DNA from: Pseudomonas sp. ACN8
Lineage (GTDB): Bacteria; Pseudomonadota; Gammaproteobacteria; Pseudomonadales; Pseudomonadaceae
Direction: 5' to 3'
DNA length: 64,000 bases
Assembly: GCF_002303925.1 (NCBI RefSeq)
Contig: NZ_MRCS01000029.1
Coordinates: forward strand, 24,179-88,178
The translations under genes were made by a program, and so were the position numbers. This document shows positions 45,410 to 55,600 of this stretch, one piece after another (the stretch's first letter is position 1; each line of letters begins with the position of its first letter). The notes beneath the pieces are model-generated. The model was not told the origin of the DNA and made no database searches. It saw nothing but the letters and a program-made list of their open reading frames with translations.

Positions 45410-45655
45410 CTACTCCTCAGCAAGCGCGCCCTTCGGCTGATCGAACCAGCGACGCTTCAGCCACCAGGCCACGCCCACCAGCGAGATCAGTACCGGCACC
45501 TCCACCAGCGGCCTGATCATGGTGGCAAAAGCCACCGGGGACGATAGGCCGAAGGTCGCGATGGCCACCGCAATGGCCAGTTCGAAATTGTTGCTGGCGG
45601 CGGTAAAGGCTAGCGCAGTGGTACGCGGATTATAGGCCTCCAGCAGCATGCCCAG
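45410..45655 (-). pseudogene. acr3/arsB arsenite efflux fragment (C-terminus only)
   Basis: About 80 residues match the last two membrane segments of ACR3-type arsenite transporters (RTTALAFTAASNNFELAIAV; PVAFATMIRPLVEVPVLISL; VAWWLKRRWF). The N-terminal about 270 residues are absent. The join at about 45655 runs into the leader of the small exported protein on the opposite strand. With arsH truncated at its other end, this is the middle of an ars operon cut on both sides. Confidence 0.85.
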
Positions 45656-45692
45656 GTTTTGTCGGACCTCAACCCCACACAGGAACCGTGCA

Positions 45693-45986
45693 ATGAAAAA
45701 ACTCACCTTGAGCGCGCTGCTGGTGACCAGCCTGTTTGCCGGCACGACTTTCGCCAGCCAGTTCGATAAACCTGGTTTCGTGACCGAAGTGGAAGATGGC
45801 CGCCTCTGGGTGTTCCGCGAAGGCTCCCAGGAACTGAAAGACTTCAAGGCGAACGGCGAGCCGGCTAAGCAGTTCACCGATGTCGGAACTGGCCCGGAAG
45901 GTATGACTGTGAAAGCTGCGGACGAGCAAACGCTGAAGGACTACTTGAGCATCCTCAAGAAGTGTGCGACCAACTCACTCAGGTGA
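45693..45986 (+). CDS. Small exported protein (97 aa)
   Basis: A 97-residue protein with a signal peptide (MKKLTLSALLVTSLFAGTTFA, cut before SQFDKP) and a mature part rich in Asp, Glu and Lys (PGFVTEVEDGRLWVFREGSQ; KQFTDVGTGPEGMTVKAADE). AGGAA lies nine bases before ATG 45693. The function is unknown to me. It is probably periplasmic. It stands alone between the cut arsenic genes and the peroxidase leader, and may belong to the acquired DNA. Confidence 0.75.
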   Translation: MKKLTLSALLVTSLFAGTTFASQFDKPGFVTEVEDGRLWVFREGSQELKDFKANGEPAKQFTDVGTGPEGMTVKAADEQTLKDYLSILKKCATNSLR

Positions 45987-46250
45987 GAAATTGCAAGAGT
46001 TATTTTAGTGACATGTCGCGCCAGAAGGCTCTTGATTTCTGAGCACCCTTCCGGACGGCGCCAAATTGTCGATCAGCGGTTAGGCGGCCTCTGGAGGCGT
46101 CTATTTCGCTGCTTTCAGGGTTGTCGGCCGATCTTTTCTCGCTTCCTGAAAGCGTTTCTCGCGACACTTGGCAGGTTTATTTTTTGTAAAATCTAAATAA
46201 ATCAAATGGTTATTGTATTTATTGATTTTTTTTCCTGATGAGGCGATTTA

Positions 46251-46279
46251 TTGACAGTGCTTTGGGGCGAGTCTTTAAT
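46251..46279 (+). promoter_or_regulatory. Putative promoter of the giant peroxidase gene
   Basis: TTGACA, a 17-base spacer and TTTAAT, with a very AT-rich upstream block resembling an UP element. It is the only good sigma-70 promoter between 45987 and the gene start at 46664. Confidence 0.65.
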
Positions 46280-46467
46280 GGCAAGTGTAACTATTTATTT
46301 CGCCTGTCAGGCGGCTCGATTGCTGAGTTCACTGTGGCCCCGGCGAAGCAATAATTAAAGCTAGGGTGCAGATCATGGGTACCTTCTCGCGAGTCTTCTT
46401 CCATAGGGCGAATCCGCCCACCTCGTTGCACCTAACCGAACTTCACGGTCCGCCGGGCCGATGACCC

Positions 46468-46495
46468 CGGCGCCGGCATCACTCTGCCGGCGCCG
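46468..46495 (+). promoter_or_regulatory. Strong hairpin in the peroxidase leader
   Basis: CGGCGCCGGCA-TCACTC-TGCCGGCGCCG is a perfect 11-base-pair GC stem with a 6-base loop. No T-run follows, so it is not a standard terminator. It may be a leftover transposon or terminator structure, or a leader control element. Confidence 0.6.
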
Positions 46496-46663
46496 TCAGG
46501 GATAGAACCGCCTGCTGAAGAGCATGGATCACGCTAGCACCAGCGTGCTTCAAGGTGGGCGTCATCTAGTCCCCCAAATCCCGAAGTCAAGTCGAAAGCG
46601 TGGAGCCCTGTCCTTGCTGCCATGGCGCACGCCCCTACTCAGTCGGAATCGAGGAATCAGCAA

Positions 46664-49600
46664 ATGGCCAACTTCAACCTGTCGGACCTGGATTTCATCC
46701 TCCAGCAAATCTTCATCGCCGAAGCCCACGCTTCCGGTGAAGACCTACGTGACCTACTGCCCAACGTGCAGGTGCCTTTCGGTCTGCGCACCATCGACGG
46801 CTCCTTCAACAACCTGTTCGCCGGCCAGACCGAGTTCGGCGCCGCAGACAATATCTTCCCGCGCCTGCTCGACCCGGCCTTCCGCCCAGCGGAGGCGGGG
46901 ACCTCCTATACCCAGACCACCGGCACGGTGATCGACAGCCAGCCGCGCACCATCAGCAACCTGCTGGTCGACATGACCGACAACAACCCGGCGGCCGTGG
47001 CCGCCGCCGCACAGACCCCGGGTTCGGCCACAGTGGTCAGCCCCGGCCTCGATGGCCTGTTCGGAACCGCTGACGACACCCCGACCCTGTACATTCCGAA
47101 CACTTCGCCGGACGCCGGGCTGTCCGCGCCCTTCAATGCCTGGATGACCTTCTTCGGACAATTCTTCGACCATGGTCTGGACCTGGTGACCAAGGGCGGC
47201 AACGACATCATCTTCATCCCGCTGCAGTCGGACGATCCACGCTTCGTGGACGACAGCCCGACCAACTTCATGGTCCTGACCCGCGCCACCCAGTTTGGTG
47301 GCCCCGGGTTGAACCAGAACACCACCTCGCCCTTCGTCGACCAGAACCAGACCTACAGCTCGCATCCCTCGCACCAGGTGTTCCTGCGCGCCTATGAGCT
47401 GAACGCCAACGGCGAACCCGTGGCTACCGGTACATTGATCACCAATCGCAACTTGGGCGCCGATGGCGATTTCGGCACCGCCGACGACGTGGAAATCGGT
47501 GGCATGGCTACCTGGGCGGTGGTCAAGGCGCAGGCCCGCGACATCCTCGGGATCAACCTGACCGACGCCAATGTGTTCGATGTGCCACTGCTGGCCACCG
47601 ACCCCTATGGCAACTTCATCAAGGGGCCCAACGGCTTCCCGCAAGTGGTGATGAAAGGGGCGGACGGCTTGGTCGGCACCGCCGACGACTTCCTGGTGGA
47701 AGGCAACCCGCTGGCCCCCGTCGACCTGACCAACGCGGTCGGCACAGGCCACCAGTTCCTGATCGACATCGCCCACAGCGCAGACCCCACCGGTGGCCTG
47801 ACGGCAGACGCCGACGCCATCATCAACATCGGCACTCCGCCTGCGGCGGGCACCTACGACAACGAACTGCTGGATGCCCACTTCATAGCCGGTGACGGCC
47901 GGGTCAACGAAAACATCGGCCTGACCACCGTGCATCACGTGTTCCACTCCGAGCACAACCGCCTGGTGGAACAGGCCAAGAGCACCCTGCTGGCCTCGGG
48001 CAACCTGGCCGAACTGACGCCCTGGCTGATGCCCGGCACCGCGCCGGGCGCGTTCCCGACCACCCAAGCCGCGATCGACACCCTGCAGTGGAACGGCGAG
48101 CGGCTGTTCCAGGCTGCCAAGTTCGGCACCGAGATGCAGTACCAGCACCTGGTGTTCGAGGAGTTCGCCCGCACTATTCAGCCCCAGGTGGACGAGTTCC
48201 TGGCGCCTACCGGCTATGACACCACCATTGACGCGTCGATCGTCGCCGAGTTCGCCCACACGGTTTACCGCTTCGGCCACTCGATGCTGACCGAGACGGT
48301 CGATCGCTTCGACCCGAACTTCAATCCGGTAACGGCAGACCCGCTGCACCCGACCAACGACCAGCAGATGGGCCTGATCGCCGCCTTCCTCAACCCCCTG
48401 GCGTTCGCGGCCAGCGGGCCGAGCGCCGAGGCAGCCGCGGGCGCCATCGTGCGTGGCCTGACCCGCACCGTGGGTAACGAAATCGACGAGTTCGTCACCG
48501 AGGCCCTGCGCAACAACTTAGTGGGCCTGCCGCTCGACCTGGCCGCCATCAACATCGCTCGTGGCCGCGACGCCGGCATTCCGTCCCTGAACGCCGCGCG
48601 CCGTGAGTTCTTCCACATGACCGGCGACGGACAGCTGACCCCATACAGCAGCTGGGTGGACTTCGCCGACCACCTGAAACACCCGGAGTCGCTGATCAAC
48701 TTCATTGCCGCCTACGGCACCCACGCCAGCATCACCGGCGCTGACACCATGGCCGCCAAGCGAGCCGCTGCCACCCTGTTGGTACTCGGCGGCGCCGGAG
48801 AACCGGGCGACCGCCTGGACTTCCTGCACAGCACCGGCATCTGGGCCAGTGATGCTAACGGGGTGACTATCACCGGCCTTGACCTGGTGGACTTCTGGAT
48901 CGGCGGCCTGGCCGAAGAGAAGATGCCCTTCGGCGGCATGCTCGGCTCCAGCTTCAACTTCGTCTTCGAGACCCAGTTGGAGGCACTACAGAACGGCGAC
49001 CGCTTCTACTACCTGTCGCGCACGGCGGGGATGAACTTCGGTACCGAGCTGGAGAACAACTCCTTCGCCAAGCTGGTGATGAACAACACCGACGCCATTC
49101 ACCTGCCCAATTTGATCTTCGTCACCCCGAGCTTGACCCTGGAGGTCAACCAGGGCATCCAGCACACCGGCTTAGGCGCAACCGGCCGCGACGACCCCAC
49201 CGGCGGCATCCTCATCAACGGCGTGGAGATCACCCCGCTGGTGATCCGCGACAACCCGGACACCACCGGGCCTGATACCAACTACCTGCGCTACACCGGT
49301 GCGGATCATGTGGTTCTCGGCGGCACCGCCGGCAACGACATCATCGTGTCCAGCGAAGGCGACGACAATCTCTACGGCGACGGTGGCAATGACCGTCTCG
49401 AGGGCGGCTACGGCAACGACACCCTGCTGGGCGGCGATGGCGACGACATCCTCACCGATGCCGGCGGCGACAACCGCATGGAGGGCGGTGCCGGCAATGA
49501 CGTGATCCACGCGGGCAGCATGATGGCCGGCAGCGTTGCCGGCCATCTGCTCCTCGGCGGCGATGGCAAGGACTTCATCGTCTCGGTCGAGGATATCGCC

Positions 49601-52600
49601 ATCATCTTCGGTGGCCAGGGCGACGACTTCATCTACAGCGCCAAGACCAGCCTGCCGCCCACCGGCAACGAGGGTGACGACTGGATCGAAAAGGGCACCC
49701 AGGACGGCGCGCCGGGGGACAACTTCGCCCCCCTGCTGGAAGACAACATCATCGGTAATGACATCTTCGTCGGTGGCGGCGGCTTCGACGAGATGATCGG
49801 GGAGGGCGGCGACGACATCTTCGTCGGCAGCGATGCCCAGGACAAGATGGACGGCATGTCCGGCTATGACTGGGTCACCTACAAGAGCGACAGAATCGGT
49901 GTGACCGCCGATCTGTCCCTGGCGGCCTTCCTCGGTATCGGCGAGGTGGGGCAGCACATCGCCCTGCCGGTGGCGCAGTCGCCGGCTTCGATCTTCGACC
50001 GCTTCGCCGAAGTGGAAGGCCTCTCGGGGTCCGACTTCGCCGATATCCTACGCGGCGACGACGTAAACCCGAGCAATATAGTTAACCATGGCGGGGCCAC
50101 CGGCAGCGCGCTGACCAACCTCGATCTGATCGCAGGTCTGCGAGCGTTTGTCGGTACCGCCGCGGCGGGCGCCGACGGCAACACCGGTACCGCGGACGAC
50201 GTGTTCGACGGCGGCAACATCATCCTCGGCGGCAGCGGCAGCGACCTCCTCGAAGGGCGCGGTGGCAATGACCTGATCGATGGCGACTTGTGGCTGAACG
50301 TGCGCATCAGCATTCGTGATGCTGCTGGCAACGAGATCGGCAGCACCGACAGCATGGTCGGCGTGATCGAGAACAAGTCGGGCATCCTTGCCGGTACCGC
50401 GGCCAATCTGACCCTGATGTCGGCCGTGCTGAACGGCACCATCAACCCCGGCCAATTGGTGGCCGTGCGCGAACTGTTGACCGGTGAAGCGGAGTTCGAC
50501 ACCGCCATCTTCTCGGGCAACCGCGCCGACTACAGCATCGCCATCGACGACAACGGCACCGCGGGCGACCTCACCGATGACATAGTCACGGTCATTGATG
50601 ATGTCGGCGACGACGGCACTGACCGCCTGACCCATATCGAACGGCTGCAGTTCGCCGACCAGTCGGTGGTCCTGGCTCCCGGCCTGAACGCCGAACCCAG
50701 CGGCTCGCTGAGCATCACCGACAATAACGGCGGCGACCTGCAGGTGGGCGACTTCCTCACCGTCTCGGCCCTGGACGTCAACGACACCGACAATCCCGGT
50801 GGCGCCATCTCCGATGTCAACTACATCTGGCAGGTGGAGCGTGTGCCCGCCTCGGGCATCTTCGAGGACATCATCGAAGTGCCGGCTGGCGACCTGGCCT
50901 TCATCAGCGCCAACGGCATCCGTTACCGCGTCACCCCGGACGTGGCGGGCCTGTCGATTCGGGTGAAAGGCGTCTACCAGGATGCCAACGGGGTGACCGA
51001 ACAGGTGTTCTCGGCACCCACCGTCGCCGTGGCGCCCTTCACCCCGCCGACGCCGACCACGGCAGTGGAGCAGGGCCCGGCGATCACCGCCGGCGGTCCC
51101 GGCGTGCAGCTGGTGCGTGGCGACCTGGACTTCATCCTCGACCAGATCCGCATCGCCGAAGCTCATGCCGCCGGCGCCGACCTGCTGTCCCTGGTACCCA
51201 ACCTGCGCATCGCGGCCGGCTTGCGCACGGTCACCGGCGAGCTCAACAACCTGCTGAACTTCTCCGGCATCGACCAGAGCCAGTTCGGCGCCGCCGACAA
51301 CGCCTTCCCGCGGCTGCTGCCGCCAGAGTTCCGCGACGAGCAGGACGAGGCGCCCTTCCTCGGGGAGACCAACACCAACTACAACTCCTCCACCAATGTG
51401 GTCGACAGCGACCCACGTACCATCTCCAATCTGATCGTCGACCAGACCAACAACAACCCGGCGGCCGTAGCCGCGGCGTCGGGCACCGACGGCGCCACCC
51501 TGGTGACCAGCCCGGGTCTGGATGGCCTGTTCGGCACGGCCGATGACCAGCAGGTGAACTTCATCCCGAACGCCGCCCCCGACGCCGGGCTGACCGCGCC
51601 CTTCAACGCCTGGATGACCTTCTTCGGGCAGTTCTTCGACCATGGCCTGGACCTGGTGACCAAGGGCGGCAACGGCACCGTGTACATCCCGTTGCAGCCG
51701 GACGACCCGCGTTTCGTCGCCGGCAGCCCGACCAACTTCATGGTGCTGACCCGCGCCACTCAGGTCGACGGCCAGCCGGGGGTGAACGAGAACACCACCT
51801 CGCCCTTCGTCGACCAGAACCAAACCTACAGCTCGCACCCTTCGCACCAGGTGTTCCTGCGCGCGTACGTCTCCACGGCCAATGGTCCCGTGGCAACCGG
51901 TGAGCTGATCACCAACCGCAACTTGGGTGTCGATGGCGAGTTCGGCACTGACGACGACGTGGAAATCGGTGGCATGGCCACCTGGGCGGTGGTCAAGGCC
52001 CAGGCGCGCGACATCCTCGGGATCGACCTGACCGATGCCAACGTGTTCGACGTACCACTGCTGGCCACCGACGCCTACGGCAACTTCATCAAGGGGCCCA
52101 ACGGCTTCCCGCAGGTAGTGTTCTCCGGGCTGGACGGGCTGCCGGGCACCGATGATGATGTGCTGGTCGAAGGCAACCCGGCCGCCAACGGAGGTCTGGG
52201 TATCAGCCTGGCCGGCGCGGTCGGCACCGGGCATCAGTTCCTCAGCGACATCGCCCATGCCGCCGACCCCTCGGCCGCACCGGGGCTAGTGCGGGATGGC
52301 GATGGCTTGATCAACAGCCAGGCCGGAGTCCCGCAGCCGGCCGGTACCTACGACGGCGAACTGCTGGACGCCCACTACATCGCCGGCGACGGCCGGGTCA
52401 ACGAGAACATCGGCCTGACCTCCGTGCATGCGATCTTCCACTCCGAGCACAACCGCTTGGTGGAGCAGACCAAGAGCACGGTGCTGGCCAGCAATGACCT
52501 GGCGTTCATCAACGAGTGGCTGCTGACTCCGGTCACTGCCTTCCCGACCACCCCGGCGGGGGTCGATGCTCTGCAGTGGAACGGCGAGCGGCTGTTCCAG

Positions 52601-55600
52601 ACCGCCAAGTTCGGTACCGAGATGCAGTACCAGCACTTGGTGTTCGAGGAATTCGCGCGGACCATCCAGCCGAACATCGACCTGTTCTTCGCGCCGACCC
52701 AGGTCTATGACGTCAATCTCGATCCCTCGATCGTCGCCGAGTTCGCCCACACGGTTTACCGCTTCGGCCACTCGATGCTGACCGAGACGGTGGATCGCTT
52801 CGACGCCAACTTCAACCCGGTGACGGTGGATCCGCTGCACCCGACCAACGACCAGCAACTGGGCCTGATCGCCGCCTTCCTCAACCCCCTGGCCTACGCC
52901 GCCAGCGGGGTGACCCCGGAAGACGCCACCAGCGCCATCGTGCGTGGCCTGACCCGCACGGTGGGCAACGAGATCGACGAGTTCGTCACCGAGGCGCTGC
53001 GCAACAACCTGGTGGGCCTGCCGCTGGATCTGGCGGCGTTGAACATCGCCCGCGGTCGCGACGCCGGTGTACCGAGCCTCAACCATGCTCGTGCGCAGTT
53101 CTTTGAGGCCACCGGCGACAGCAACCTGAAGCCCTACATCAGTTGGGCCGACATGGTAATGCACCTCAAGCATCCGGAGTCGCTGATCAACTTCATCGCG
53201 GCCTATGGCACCCATGACTCCATAGACGTGACGGCCACCACCCTGGCCGAGAAGCGCGTCGCAGCGACCGCCATCGTCCTGGGTGGGGCAGGGGCGCCGG
53301 CCGACCGACTGGACTTCCTCAACGGCACGGGTACCTGGGCCGGGGTGGAAACCGGTCTCAACCTGGTGGACTTCTGGATCGGCGGCCTAGCCGAGGAGCA
53401 GACCCCCTTCGGCGGCATGCTCGGCTCGACCTTCAATTTCGTGTTCGAGAACCAGCTGGAAAAACTCCAGGACGGTGACCGCTTCTACTACCTGGAGCGC
53501 ACCGCCGGCCTGAACTTCAACACCGAGCTGGAGGGCAATTCCTTTGCCAAGCTGATCATGGCCAACACCCATGCCACCCACCTGGCGAGCGTGGTCTTCC
53601 TGACCCCGGGTTTCACCTTCGAGGTCAACCCGCTGCTGCAGCACACTGGCCTTGGCGCCAGCGGGAGGGACGACCCGCTGGGCGACAATCCGCTGCTGCC
53701 GCCGGTGACCCGCGACAACCCGGCGACTGTGGGGAGCGACAGCAACTACCTGAAGTACAGCGGAGTGGAGCATGTGGTGCTGGGCGGTAGCGCCGTTGCC
53801 GACATCCTGATTTCCAGCGAGGGGGATGACACCCTCTATGGCGACGGCGGCAACGATCGGCTGGAGGGGGGCTACGGCAACGACTTCATCAATGGTGGCG
53901 ACGGCGATGACATCATCACGGACGTAGGTGGCGACGACAACATCAAGGGTGAAAACGGCAACGACGTGATCCAGGGGGGCAATGGCGTCAACCTGCTCTT
54001 CGGTGGTTTCGGCAGCGACTTCATCATCACCGGTGAAGACGCCAGCGAAGCCTTTGGCGGCCAGGGCAACGACTTCATCCTGGGCTCCAAGGCCAACGAG
54101 CAGGACATGGGCAACGAGGGTGACGACTGGATGGAACTCGGCGCCTTCGACGGCGCGCCGGGGGACAACTTCGACCCCTTCGGCAATGACCCGATCTCCG
54201 GCAACGATGTGTATATCGGCGGCGGCGAGAACGACAAGTTCAATGCCGAGGGCGGTGACGACATCATGGAGGGCGGTGCAGGGCAGGGTAACCGCTACAT
54301 AGGCGCGTCGGGATTCGACTGGGCGATCTTCACGGGCGACCCCCATGGCGTGACCATCGACATCAGCGACCGCTTCTTCGACCAGCCGCCGATGCCGGGC
54401 TCGGGAGCTTCGGTGCTGACGCGTTTCGACTTCGTCGAGGGGCTGTCGGGATCGGCCTTGGCTGACGTGCTGCGCGGTGACGACTCCGACGCCACTACCT
54501 TGCCGACCGCGGGCGCGAAGGGCAGCGTGCTGACCAACATCGCGCTGATCTCCGGGTTGCAGGAGCTCCTGAATACGGCGCTTGGGACGGTCGCAGAGCC
54601 CTCGGTCTCGTTCTTCGACGGAGGCAACATCATCCTCGGTGGCAGCGGCAGCGACCTCATCGAAGGTCGCGGTGGTGACGACATCATCGACGGCGACAAG
54701 TGGATGAACGTACGCATCAGCGTGCACCAGAACCTCGACGGAACCGGTCCGGAAATCGCCAGCTTCAACAGCATGGCCGAGATGGTGCCGCTGATGATCA
54801 ACGGCACCTATAACCCGGGGCAGCTCGTCATCGTCCGTGAGATCCTGACCGGCACTGACAACTTCGACACCGCGCTGTTCTCCGGTAATGCGTCGGAGTA
54901 CACAGTCGCTGTCGATGGCAACGCCGTCATCGTGACCGACCTGGTGGCCGGGCGTGATGGCGTCGATCGCCTGACGGGCATCGAGCGTCTGCAGTTCGCT
55001 GACCAGGCGCAGGCCTCCGGTGTTGGCACCGCCACGAACAGCGCTCCTGTGGGGCGTCTGGCGATCCTCGATGCTACCACCGGTGCGCGTATCGATGCGC
55101 CTGTCGCCGGCCAGTTGTTGCGCGTCAGCAGCCAGTCGATACGCGACGCCAACAACCAGGGTGCGGCCAATGTGACCGGCGCGATTACCGGTCCGGTGGC
55201 TTACTACTGGCAGGTCGAAAACATCCCTGGCTCGGGCGTCTATGAAGACATCACCTTTGTCGCCGCCGGCGAGGTTTCGCGGGCGATCGGCGCCTCCTAC
55301 CTGGTGGCGGACGATGTCGCCGGTCTGAATATCCGCGTTCGGGCGGTGTATCAGGATGCCAGTGGTACGCTGGAGATCGTCGACTCGTCGGCGAACAACG
55401 CACCGATCGCAGGGCCGGGCATCCTCGGGTTTGCGTTTCTGAACGAAGTGCTGACCGCCAACCTGACGACCCTCGTCGACGTCGATGGCCTCAGCAATCC
55501 GCAGTTCACCTTCCAGTGGCAGGAGACCAACGGGGTCAGCTTCGTCAACATCGCCGGAGCCACCGGTAGCACGTTCACGCTTGGCCAGGCTCAGATCGGC

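Larger units (their letters stand above)
45987..46663 (+). other. Leader region of the giant peroxidase gene
   Basis: 677 bases without a gene. It contains an AT-rich block (46180-46250), a consensus promoter (46251-46279) and a strong hairpin (46468-46495), each listed separately. The mRNA leader would be about 380 bases. Confidence 0.6.

Noticed and set aside
50048..52258. 736-codon open frame on the minus strand (and similar ones at 46754-48349 and 53387-54727)
   Set aside because: Antisense to the giant peroxidase. Long open antisense frames are expected there from its repetitive GNT/GAC-rich codons.
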